64,000 nucleotides of DNA from Methylotenera oryzisoli. Its GTDB lineage: Bacteria; Pseudomonadota; Gammaproteobacteria; Burkholderiales; Methylophilaceae. The notes under the pieces are model-generated. The model made no database searches, was not told the DNA's origin, and saw nothing but the letters and a program-made list of their open reading frames with translations. Made by a program: the position numbers and the translations under genes. Of this stretch, positions 56,174 through 64,000 are shown piece by piece (the first letter of the stretch is position 1; every line of letters starts with the position of its first letter). Location of the stretch: NCBI GenBank assembly GCA_945881735.1, contig CAMCVF010000003.1:1-64000 (forward strand), read 5' to 3'.

Positions 56174-57595
56174 ATGAAAATTAAAAACCCTCGTGTTTTT
56201 GTTTTCTGTCGCCCATATTTAATACCTGATTTTCAGGAGAATGTTGCACCGTTAACCGATGAGTTTGAGTTTAAGTTTTTAACAGACGGGCTTAACCGAC
56301 TTGGCGTGGCAGACACACGTAAACGCTTTTACGAAAGATTAGAAACTGCAACTATACCTTCAGGATTTAGCCTAGATGATGAGTTAGATGTGGTTGAACG
56401 TTGTAGATACTTGCGAAATCTGCCACGCACACTAGCACTTAAAATGTTACGTGCAATGGCTTCGGTATTAGAAGAGGATCTCAATTCCTATCAGCCAGAT
56501 GTTGTACTGGCGCAGATGGTTGATGAATACATCACCCATCTTCTTTCTGAAATATCAAAGCGTCGTGGTATCGTTTATGTTGGATATATATATTCATACT
56601 TTCCAGAGCGGGCGCAAATAGTATTGTTTTCAGATGGGAGTCCCTTAAAAGTTAGAGAGCCTTCTGAAATAGAGGTAAAAGAAACATTGTTGGCAGTTTC
56701 GCCACAGACTTTTCGACAAAATTATAAGCAAAGAAATAATTATTCAAAAATACAGCATTTAAAATCAATGTTAAGGTATCGAGTTAAAAAGTTAGCTTTT
56801 AGTTTATTGGCGTGGTTTGAAAATGACCCGTTAAATCTACACTATGGTTGTCTACCCTATGTAGTTGAGCGTCGTCATTGGCGTGATTTTCCATCGAAAT
56901 ATGACTTTCATCAAAACTGGCGTCAATTAATAGAACAATCTAAGCGTTATCAAGATAAGCCTATCATTTACTTTCCATTGGCTTACTATCCTGAGTCATC
57001 CACAGATTATTGGATAGTAAATAAAGGAATTCTGGATTATCAAAACATTACGCTGAATATTTTCAAAATTTTAAGTGAGCATTTCACAATCGTTGTAAAA
57101 GAACATATGCATATGTTGGGTGGGGGAAATACTCAATACTATCGTGAAATTAAAAAAATAAATGGAGTGGTTAGCGTTCCACCCTCGATAAATAGTAATG
57201 ATGTCTTACTAATGTCCGATGCTGTGATTCTCGGAGGCGGTAGCGTAGGAATTGAGTCATATATAAGAGGTAAGCCTATTCTATCTTTTTGTAATACTAG
57301 TTGTTGGTTTGCAGCCTCTGGTGCAACAGAACTTGATTTGTCAAATATATCATCTTGGGTCGATAAAATTAACAGGGCGATTCTTACATATGAGATACCC
57401 TCGGAATTCCAACAACACGAGTTTTTGAAACGCTGTCTGGAAAGTACAGTGAGAATGAAGAAGTCTGGAGCCGTATGGCCAATTTGTAATGCAGAAGATC
57501 TTAGGCATTTATTAGATATAACAATCTCAAATAACACCCAAGTTGTTGGCATGATGCATAGCACCAGTTCTATTAACAACCCCAAAAAATTATAG
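56174..57595 (+). CDS. Capsule-synthesis-like surface carbohydrate protein
   Basis: I do not recognise a named gene. Started at the ATG at 56174 (nine residues shorter than the longest frame from the TTG at 56147 within pseI), the protein has 473 residues and no membrane helix. The second half contains KPIIYFPLAYYPESS, VVKEHMHMLGGG and SDAVILGGGSVGIESYIRGK, a pattern like capsule-synthesis or glycosyltransferase proteins of the KpsS/Capsule_synth type, with a GT-B donor fold. Because it follows pseI directly, it is a good candidate for the transferase of the nonulosonic acid, but that is inference. Confidence 0.75.
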   Translation: MKIKNPRVFVFCRPYLIPDFQENVAPLTDEFEFKFLTDGLNRLGVADTRKRFYERLETATIPSGFSLDDELDVVERCRYLRNLPRTLALKMLRAMASVLEEDLNSYQPDVVLAQMVDEYITHLLSEISKRRGIVYVGYIYSYFPERAQIVLFSDGSPLKVREPSEIEVKETLLAVSPQTFRQNYKQRNNYSKIQHLKSMLRYRVKKLAFSLLAWFENDPLNLHYGCLPYVVERRHWRDFPSKYDFHQNWRQLIEQSKRYQDKPIIYFPLAYYPESSTDYWIVNKGILDYQNITLNIFKILSEHFTIVVKEHMHMLGGGNTQYYREIKKINGVVSVPPSINSNDVLLMSDAVILGGGSVGIESYIRGKPILSFCNTSCWFAASGATELDLSNISSWVDKINRAILTYEIPSEFQQHEFLKRCLESTVRMKKSGAVWPICNAEDLRHLLDITISNNTQVVGMMHSTSSINNPKKL

Positions 57596-57606
57596 GATTT
57601 TTTGTC

Positions 57607-58584
57607 ATGAATAGTAAATTAGCTAACTTTAAGCTTAGCGGACTTTTGTCATATCTGATAACTCGCACGAAATTACGTTTTGTAGATAAGGCTAGTATTA
57701 TTGCTGGTAGCAAAATCGCCGTTATTTTAGGCCAAACCGTAACCTTGGATTTAATGGATCTAGAGCAAAAGTATTTAGCAGCAGATTGTGTAAGAGAGCC
57801 AGAAAATCTAATTGTTTACCGAGCAATTGCTGACTCTGGCTTGGTTGATACTTTTATTGACATAGGCGCGAATTGTGGACACGTAGCCGCTTCTATAATG
57901 AATGACTATAAACATGTGCTTTTATTTGAGCCTAACCCTAAGTTGGCGGCATTGTTACAAGGTATATTCAAAAAGCAAGAAAATATTGAAATTCATGAGT
58001 GTGCTATTGTAGATCAGGCCTCTACTGGTAGTTTAACGTTAACTGTGCCTGACGAAAGCTCGGGGTTAGCTACCCTTGGAAGCACTGACTTAAGTAAGCA
58101 ATATAACCAAGTTCATACATACAATGTTAGAGCTTCGACATTAGCGTCTGAAGTCAATGGGCTTTCTATAAGAAATGCATACATCAAGATTGATGTTGAA
58201 GGTTTTGAGGCAAATATCATTGAGTCAGCAAGAGAGTTAATTAATAGTCAAAGGCCAATTGTTGGTTTTGAGGCTCTTTCTAATGAGGCAGCGCTTAGTT
58301 GCGCACGACTATTTGATGACTACAATTTTTATTGCGCCCGATTTGATTTTTTAGAAAATGGAGGAGCCCTGTCAAGAAGTGTTCTAGGTATGATAAAAGC
58401 ACTTATATTTGGCGGTAATATTGAAGTGCTAAAACTCCATCATCTAGAAAAAACCAATCTAGATAACTTTAGCCAAATTTACTCCGTTCCGCGCGAAAAG
58501 GTAGAAGATTTTGAAAAGTCAATATTAACTTACTCAACAAAAAATCCTGTTTTCGATTTAAAAAGCTTGAAGATATGGTCTTAA
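57607..58584 (+). CDS. FkbM-family methyltransferase
   Basis: The 325-residue protein has the SAM-binding loop FIDIGANCGHVAASI, the acidic FEPNPKLAALL and IKIDVEGFEANIIESA, all typical of FkbM methyltransferases. It probably O-methylates a sugar in the surface glycan. It lies eleven bases after the previous gene and just before the flippase. Confidence 0.9.
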   Translation: MNSKLANFKLSGLLSYLITRTKLRFVDKASIIAGSKIAVILGQTVTLDLMDLEQKYLAADCVREPENLIVYRAIADSGLVDTFIDIGANCGHVAASIMNDYKHVLLFEPNPKLAALLQGIFKKQENIEIHECAIVDQASTGSLTLTVPDESSGLATLGSTDLSKQYNQVHTYNVRASTLASEVNGLSIRNAYIKIDVEGFEANIIESARELINSQRPIVGFEALSNEAALSCARLFDDYNFYCARFDFLENGGALSRSVLGMIKALIFGGNIEVLKLHHLEKTNLDNFSQIYSVPREKVEDFEKSILTYSTKNPVFDLKSLKIWS

Positions 58585-58588
58585 TTGA

Positions 58589-59878
58589 TTGAAAAATTCG
58601 TTTAGAGCAGTTACTTTGAAATTAAGTGATTTATGGAGTAGTGGTAGATATCTTGCAATGATGACCTTTGCCGCAGGGATAGCATTAGTGCGCGGATTTT
58701 TTCTGGCAGGAATTCTTGATGCGACTTCATTTGGACTGTATGTATCTATTGTTGCTGCTGGTATGTTCTCATCTTTACTGATCAGTTTTGGTGAAAATGA
58801 ACGGACTATAAAAAAATTCCCACGTATATGGGCTAGCCAAAACAATCATGGAGTAATGATAAGCCAATCGGATAAATCTGCTAAGGCCATGATATTACGC
58901 GCAAGCATAGTTTTGATTTTTCTCTTAAGCTGCATTTTTGTGAGTAGTTTTATATACCTTGCCCAGATGGGGATTTTTGTCGTACTGGTTGCTTTAAGTG
59001 CGGCGTTAGCTAGTTTATATTCATCGGCAATTCGCGCATCTGGAGACGTTGAAATTCTGGCAGGTAATACATTAATTCGCACAATGTTTGTTATCTTACT
59101 TGGAGTTGCTGGTGCGTTTTTCTTTAGTTGGCAGGGTGCGATTCTTGGCGAAATTTTTGGGGCTCTATTAGGAGTCATTGTTACACGGTACTCTGTAGTT
59201 AAGCAAACTAAGTTGCCTGATCATAGCAATGTGATTGCTGGTAGTGAAGACTTCAAAACTTCGCAAGATCGTGGTCTTTGGCTTTTTTTTGCAGGTTTAT
59301 TAGCAACTGCTCCAGCATATCTGGATCGAACATTTGTTGCTCTTGTATTAGGAGCGTCGTTGGTAGGAACTTTTGGGTTTCTTATGCTATTTGTAACAAG
59401 CGCGAATGTTTTTGTTGGTATTGTTGCTCAAAAAATCGGCCCCCAACTTATTAAAATGGAGTATTTGGGAGACTCGGTTATTATTCAAATAAAATATACA
59501 TTGCGCTGGCTAAGCCTAATTTTTCTCGTGTGTTTTTTAGGTATGACGTTTGTTTGGCTGACGTTGATTTACGGACCAGCACAGTATTTTTACAATAAAT
59601 TTCATTTGAATTTCAGCTTAATTCAGGCAACAACTGCATTATCTATGTTGCAGATTGGAGTATTAGCCGATTTCATTATGATTTCTAGAAACCAAGAACG
59701 AGCGATATTTTTATCTGCCAGCTGGTATTTATTGACGATACTAGCGGTTGTATTGATTGTGATTTGGCTGAAACTTTCACTACTTAGTTTTATATGGCTT
59801 TTAGCGCTAGCTAAATTAATTCATATTGCTGTCCAAGTTGGATTTATTGGAGTCGCCTATCGTAAAGATAATTGTTAA
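58589..59878 (+). CDS. wzx: Wzx-like polysaccharide flippase
   Basis: The 429-residue protein is all membrane: about 11-12 helices with short loops, as in the polysaccharide transport (PST/MATE-like) family. It starts at a TTG at 58589, four bases after the FkbM stop. Its site between the methyltransferase and the polymerase gene supports a role as Wzx, which flips the lipid-linked repeat across the inner membrane. Sequence identity in this family is low, so the call rests on topology and context. Confidence 0.8.
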   Translation: MKNSFRAVTLKLSDLWSSGRYLAMMTFAAGIALVRGFFLAGILDATSFGLYVSIVAAGMFSSLLISFGENERTIKKFPRIWASQNNHGVMISQSDKSAKAMILRASIVLIFLLSCIFVSSFIYLAQMGIFVVLVALSAALASLYSSAIRASGDVEILAGNTLIRTMFVILLGVAGAFFFSWQGAILGEIFGALLGVIVTRYSVVKQTKLPDHSNVIAGSEDFKTSQDRGLWLFFAGLLATAPAYLDRTFVALVLGASLVGTFGFLMLFVTSANVFVGIVAQKIGPQLIKMEYLGDSVIIQIKYTLRWLSLIFLVCFLGMTFVWLTLIYGPAQYFYNKFHLNFSLIQATTALSMLQIGVLADFIMISRNQERAIFLSASWYLLTILAVVLIVIWLKLSLLSFIWLLALAKLIHIAVQVGFIGVAYRKDNC

Positions 59879-59891
59879 TTGGATGGATGAT

Positions 59892-61187
59892 ATGACTAGA
59901 CTGAAACTTGGTGCTTTGAAATATCCCGTGTTTATCATGGCTGCATGGATTACGGTTTTGTTACTTAGGTTGATACCAATAGGTGGAAAATGGGGTAGCT
60001 TAGATGATTTTACATGGTTTGTATTTATCATCTGGTTCGTTGTTTATTTTTCTGCAATGCTTTTCGGTATTTCCTATAAGCCCAAACATACCATAAATAC
60101 CAACTCCTTTCCAGTCAAATGGCAGAATTGCTGGATTACACAATTGAGTTTTTACTCAATAATCGGTGCAATGCTTATAATTTATGAATTTGCGATTACG
60201 CGACATTATGGCTTCAGTACTCCAGTTTCTATAATTCGCATATTAGAGATTGAAGCCGCAAATGCGGGCTTTAAAGGTTCTTGGATAAGTGGTGCTGGTC
60301 GAATGCTGACCCCTGCGCTAATGGTTGCTTGGGTGCTCGCTTCGCTTGCTTGGAAGGAAGTGGCTAAGCGCACACTCATTATACTGTGGACTGCCAGCGC
60401 AGTGGTGTTTTATCAACAAATGTTGTTTGAAGGTGGTCGATTTTATCTTGGGGCTTTATTTGTGATGATATTTTTAGCAAAATTTTTTGCAATTCAGCCG
60501 CGTTTACAAAAGCATGTGCTTATTGGGAAAACCTTATGGGTCGGTTTTTTTCTTGCAGTGTGTTTGCTTTTTGGATATATGTTCATTGATCGATATGAGC
60601 AACTTAACCGAGCTTTTTATGAGGCTTATGAAACTTGGACATTGAATTTTGATTTGGAAATAACTGATGCGGTCCGATCAAGACTTTCTGGTGAGATGCC
60701 AGGTTTTTGGTTGGCAATAAATATGCTTTGGGCATATGTGACACAAGGCCTTAATGAGTTAAATGTCATTTTACTCTCGTGTCAGCCAGATATGGGTTGG
60801 GGCAGAATTAATTTTACGCAAATTGCACAGATGTTGGGCAAACTTACTAATTTGGATTTTAAATATGACTCGAATTACAACATGCCAAAGACTGGAACAT
60901 ACATTACACTTTACGGTGCAACTTATATCGATTTTGGCCATGTAGGCGGATTAATATTTATAAGCATCGTTGGCTGGGTTACTGGTATGTCTACTAGGCT
61001 ATTACACTCTCGCTACTTTAACGGCCTTTCAATAAGTGCCCCACTCTTGCTTACACTGGGTATTTTTTCACCAATTGTATCTTTGGTTTTGAATTTATGG
61101 CCTGCTTTTTGTTGGGCTTTACTTGTTGGGTGGACTTTAAAACTTTCTTATTACCGTGCGTCTTCAATTGCTACAAATGTCTTGTAA
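59892..61187 (+). CDS. wzy: Wzy-like O-antigen polymerase candidate
   Basis: The protein has about 431 residues from the ATG at 59892, with GGATGG five bases upstream; the in-frame ATG at 59883 and a longer one at 59826 inside wzx are alternatives. It has about ten helices and a large polar loop (residues about 255-345, near AVRSRLSGEMPGFW and GWGRINFTQIAQML), the layout of Wzy polymerases. It probably joins repeat units in the periplasm. Wzy proteins share little sequence, so the call rests on topology and its site next to wzx. Confidence 0.72.
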   Translation: MTRLKLGALKYPVFIMAAWITVLLLRLIPIGGKWGSLDDFTWFVFIIWFVVYFSAMLFGISYKPKHTINTNSFPVKWQNCWITQLSFYSIIGAMLIIYEFAITRHYGFSTPVSIIRILEIEAANAGFKGSWISGAGRMLTPALMVAWVLASLAWKEVAKRTLIILWTASAVVFYQQMLFEGGRFYLGALFVMIFLAKFFAIQPRLQKHVLIGKTLWVGFFLAVCLLFGYMFIDRYEQLNRAFYEAYETWTLNFDLEITDAVRSRLSGEMPGFWLAINMLWAYVTQGLNELNVILLSCQPDMGWGRINFTQIAQMLGKLTNLDFKYDSNYNMPKTGTYITLYGATYIDFGHVGGLIFISIVGWVTGMSTRLLHSRYFNGLSISAPLLLTLGIFSPIVSLVLNLWPAFCWALLVGWTLKLSYYRASSIATNVL

Positions 61188-61214
61188 ACTTATTATGAAA
61201 TTGGGTATCTGTTC

Positions 61215-62357
61215 ATGAATATTCTTATCACAGGCGGTGCTGGATTTATTGGTCAGCACCTTGCACATGCTCTACTTGCTCAAGGTGAAAAAGTACGTAT
61301 TCTCGATAACTTTAGCCCACAGATTCACTTTAATGATGAACTCCCAGAGTCACTCAACGGTAGGGTCGAACTTATAAAAGCTGATGTGCGAGATCGTGAA
61401 GCAATGAAGCATGCCCTTGTCGGTGTGGATACATTAGTACATTTGGCGGCGGAAACGGGAACAGGGCAATCAATGTATGAAATTGAGCGTTATTTTAGCG
61501 TAAACGTGCAAGGCACAGCTACACTAATTGATTTACTTCAAAATGATACTTGCGGTAAAAGTTTACGTTCAATAGTTGTGGCATCTAGCCGGGCGATTTA
61601 TGGTGAAGGTGCCTATCAGTGCGAAGCCCATGGATTAGTATATCCGCACCAGCGTCAGCGTGAACAAATGGCACGTGGGCAGTTTGAGCCAATTTGCCCA
61701 CAATGTAACGCGCGAGCTTATTTGTTGCCAACGTCTGAAATAGCACCCTTTAAACCGATGTCAATGTATGGATTGACTAAACAAGTGCAAGAGCAAGCTA
61801 TATTGTTGTTTGCTCGTACGCGCGGTATTAATGGTTTTGGATTACGTTATCAAAACGTATACGGGCCTGGTCAATCATTAAAAAATCCATATACTGGAAT
61901 ATTGGCTGTTTTTTCTAACTTGGCACGTCAAAACCAAAGCATAGAAATTTATGAAGATGGCTTAGAGTCTCGGGATTTTGTTTATATTGATGATGTGGTA
62001 GAAGCAACTGTTCGAAGTATTAACTATAATGGGGTGTTTGTTGGGGAGTTGAATGTTGGGTCTGGCGTTGGTACCAGCGTTATGAACGTTGCCCAAGAGA
62101 TTAAGACATTTTTTTCTAGTGAAAGCATTATTCAGGTAACAGGGGAATTTCGTATGGGTGATATTCGTCACAATATTGCTGATATAACTAAGCTGAAAGA
62201 CGTATTGGACTATATTCCATGTGTGCTATTCAAGCAGGGTTTGTCTAACTTTTTAGGTTGGGCAGAAAAGCAGCCGGATGAAGATAAATCTGCCTACTTA
62301 CGTTCTGTAAATGAGCTTGCGGCACGTGGTTTAATGGGTAAGGCATATACACAATGA
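61215..62357 (+). CDS. NAD-dependent sugar epimerase, dTDP-L-rhamnose 4-epimerase type
   Basis: The 380-residue SDR protein has the NAD loop ITGGAGFIGQHLAHAL, the active-site SMYGLTKQVQEQ (YxxxK) and FGLRYQNVYGPGQS. An insert of about 45 residues before the active site has cysteines in YQCEAHG and ICPQCNA, a likely zinc knuckle. I recall this insert in the WbiB-type dTDP-L-rhamnose 4-epimerases that make 6-deoxy-L-talose. UDP-glucose 4-epimerase remains possible. It overlaps the next gene by four bases. Confidence 0.8.
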   Translation: MNILITGGAGFIGQHLAHALLAQGEKVRILDNFSPQIHFNDELPESLNGRVELIKADVRDREAMKHALVGVDTLVHLAAETGTGQSMYEIERYFSVNVQGTATLIDLLQNDTCGKSLRSIVVASSRAIYGEGAYQCEAHGLVYPHQRQREQMARGQFEPICPQCNARAYLLPTSEIAPFKPMSMYGLTKQVQEQAILLFARTRGINGFGLRYQNVYGPGQSLKNPYTGILAVFSNLARQNQSIEIYEDGLESRDFVYIDDVVEATVRSINYNGVFVGELNVGSGVGTSVMNVAQEIKTFFSSESIIQVTGEFRMGDIRHNIADITKLKDVLDYIPCVLFKQGLSNFLGWAEKQPDEDKSAYLRSVNELAARGLMGKAYTQ

Positions 62358-62935
62358 AAAACGCATGCAAAATGAATCAGATTTGGAATTTCAAACTAAT
62401 TCCTTTTCTGGTAGCAGATTTACGACGTGCACGGACACTAATTCATGGTGAGTCCGATAGTATGTCTGATTTTAGATTGTGGCTAGGAGTTCTGTCGCCA
62501 AGGTTTTTGCCTGTTCTGCTTTGTAGGGTAGCGCATTTTTTTTATTGTATTAAGTTAACTTCTGTTGCCAAGTTTTTTTCGTTGCTTAATTTTTTATTTT
62601 TCGGCATTGAAATAGCCATTCAATGCCGAATAGGAAAGGGTTTGTTTTTACCACATACTCAAGGTACGGTTATCGGAGCGTACTCCATTGGTGAGAACGT
62701 TACCATTTTCCAAGGTGTTACATTAGGCGCGCGTGAGCTTGATTTTTCCTACAAAGAGCTGTCACGACCTTCTGTCGGTGACGCCGTAACTATCGGTGCT
62801 GGTGCCAAAGTGTTGGGTGGGTTGAACTTAGGTTCGGGCGCGCGTGTTGGCGCAAATGCTGTAGTTCTGGAATCTATCCCCGAAAATTTTTTAGCAGCAG
62901 GTGTTCCAGCTCGTGTAATAAAGCCATTGAGTTGA
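62354..62935 (+). CDS. Serine acetyltransferase-like hexapeptide protein
   Basis: The 193-residue protein has a helical N-terminus with a hydrophobic hairpin (about 45-80) and a left-handed beta-helix (CRIGKGLFLPHTQGTVIGAY, ENVTIFQGVTLGA, VTIGAGAKVLGGLNLGSGAR) ending GVPARVIK. It is a second CysE-like protein in the window and probably O-acetylates a sugar of the surface glycan. It overlaps the epimerase gene as ATGA. Confidence 0.86.
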   Translation: MKNACKMNQIWNFKLIPFLVADLRRARTLIHGESDSMSDFRLWLGVLSPRFLPVLLCRVAHFFYCIKLTSVAKFFSLLNFLFFGIEIAIQCRIGKGLFLPHTQGTVIGAYSIGENVTIFQGVTLGARELDFSYKELSRPSVGDAVTIGAGAKVLGGLNLGSGARVGANAVVLESIPENFLAAGVPARVIKPLS

Positions 62936-62959
62936 TGGTTCTCATAAGAAAAAGAATAA

Positions 62960-63958
62960 ATGAAACAAAATCTTGTGAATAAAAAAATTCTATTTATAGC
63001 CCCAGAATTTTTTGGCTATGAAAAAGAAATTGTCGCAGAATTGGAAAGGCGGGGTGCTGAAGTTGACTTTATTCCAGACAGGCCTTTTAAGTCTCCATTT
63101 ATGAAAGCTGTTACAAGACTTAGGCGTGAGTTGGTTTTGAAGCTAGCTGAAAGTTTTTTTTTGAAAGCCATAAAAAGATTTAATCGTAATAATTACGATT
63201 TAATTCTAGTGGTTTTGGGTGAATGTGTTTCACCTAAATTACTTACTAATTTGAGAGTGCAATTTCCCAAAGCAACATTTACCCTGTATATGTGGGACTC
63301 CTTTAAAAACAGGAAATTTCTTCCAAAAAATGTACCTTATTTTGATAAATGCTTCACATTCGATTTTGACGATGCTAAAAATTATGGCATGCAATTCCGC
63401 CCTTTATTTTATTCTAATGGATTTAAAAAGACTGAAGAGAAAAATTTAAAATTTGATATTAGTTTCATCGGAACTGCGCATTCTGATCGCTACAAAGTAG
63501 TTTCCAAAGTTGTAGCTAATTTACCAAAAGATACAAAAAGTTATTTGTATTTATTTTTACAAGCGCCCTGGGTATTTTGGTTACATAAACTTTGTAATAG
63601 TAAATTTAAAGGGGCGGCAATCCGAGAGTTTAATTTTTTGCCACTTTCTAAAGCTGAAGTAAAAAAAATATTTTCTGACTCACTTATCATTCTTGATATT
63701 GAACATCCTAAACAAACTGGCTTAACTATGCGAACGTTAGAAACATTAGGTGCCCAAAAGAAATTGATTACAACTAACTCTAATGTAGTTGACTATGATT
63801 TCTTTAACCCGAATAACATATTTGTTATGGATAGAGAAAATGTTGGACATATACCTAATTCATTTCTTTTACGACCTTATGAGCCTCTTAGTGATCAACT
63901 TTATGAAAAGTATTCTATAAAAGGTTGGTTAGATGATGTACTTGGTGTTAAAGCATAA
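62960..63958 (+). CDS. Glycosyltransferase-like protein (CgeB-like)
   Basis: The 332-residue protein opens with KKILFIAPEFFGYEKEIVAE and has FDISFIGTAHSDRYKVVSKV at the start of the second half and LDIEHPKQTGLTMRTLETLG near the C-terminus, like the CgeB/Glyco_trans_1_2 type of GT-B proteins. The donor sugar is unknown. It follows the acetyltransferase by 24 bases. The last 42 bases of the window show nothing. Confidence 0.7.
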   Translation: MKQNLVNKKILFIAPEFFGYEKEIVAELERRGAEVDFIPDRPFKSPFMKAVTRLRRELVLKLAESFFLKAIKRFNRNNYDLILVVLGECVSPKLLTNLRVQFPKATFTLYMWDSFKNRKFLPKNVPYFDKCFTFDFDDAKNYGMQFRPLFYSNGFKKTEEKNLKFDISFIGTAHSDRYKVVSKVVANLPKDTKSYLYLFLQAPWVFWLHKLCNSKFKGAAIREFNFLPLSKAEVKKIFSDSLIILDIEHPKQTGLTMRTLETLGAQKKLITTNSNVVDYDFFNPNNIFVMDRENVGHIPNSFLLRPYEPLSDQLYEKYSIKGWLDDVLGVKA

Positions 63959-64000
63959 ATTAATATCATTTAAATGATCATCAAATAAATATGCATGTTC

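Noticed and set aside
1-64000. CRISPR arrays, insertion sequences, prophage genes
   Set aside because: No regular spaced repeats, transposase motifs or phage structural genes were found by eye.

Overview
The window is AT-rich chromosomal DNA from a Gram-negative bacterium, most likely a betaproteobacterium of the Methylophilaceae (Methylotenera/Methylobacillus type). That placement is an inference. It rests on an exosortase-linked eps cluster laid out like the methanolan genes of Methylobacillus, a second IF-1 gene of betaproteobacterial type beside a cold-shock gene, and malate:quinone oxidoreductase, RNase R and RlmB of proteobacterial type. I see no phage, transposase, CRISPR array or rRNA.

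Region 1 (1-6330, minus strand) is a signalling block. It holds a membrane histidine kinase with a periplasmic solute-binding domain, the start of a receiver-DUF3369-HD-GYP regulator that runs off the left edge, and a GAF-PAS-PAS-GGDEF-EAL protein. Region 2 (6331-20229) is mixed housekeeping. It contains a decayed GIY-YIG-like gene, an ADP-ribosylglycohydrolase-like protein, msrB, and an ovothiol operon (ovoA-ovoB followed by an ATM1-type ABC exporter). It continues with a decayed DUF3820 gene, a divergent cspA-like/infA pair with good sigma70 promoters, mqo, rlmB, rnr and tRNA-Leu(CAG).

Region 3 (20270-41580, minus strand) is one long exosortase-associated exopolysaccharide cluster. In transcription order it runs: LuxR-type EpsA, initiating sugar-phosphate transferase EpsB, export protein EpsE, outer-membrane EpsL, chain-length protein EpsF and tyrosine kinase EpsG. 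These are followed by a 2-oxoglutarate oxygenase, several glycosyltransferases, a serine-acetyltransferase-like protein, a gene fragment, WecG, a TIGR03790 protein, the TPR lipoprotein PrsT, an ExeA-like ATPase, another glycosyltransferase and an exosortase fused to EpsI. No PEP-CTERM substrate protein is encoded in the window.

Region 4 (41848-64000) begins with hpt and galU. It then looks like an O-antigen-type locus: a WbpM-like dehydratase, a WecA/WbpL-like initiating transferase and an epimerase on the minus strand. Divergent from these is a tightly overlapping plus-strand operon for pseudaminic acid (pseB, pseC, pseF, a methylase, an amidotransferase with hisH/hisF partners, a PseG-PseH fusion, pseI). 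After it come a surface-carbohydrate protein, an FkbM methyltransferase, a Wzx-like flippase, a Wzy-like polymerase, an epimerase of the dTDP-rhamnose 4-epimerase type, an acetyltransferase and a glycosyltransferase-like protein. GalU could feed both polysaccharide systems. The genes predict an amidinated, possibly methylated, nonulosonic acid built into a surface glycan, beside a separate exosortase-linked polysaccharide.
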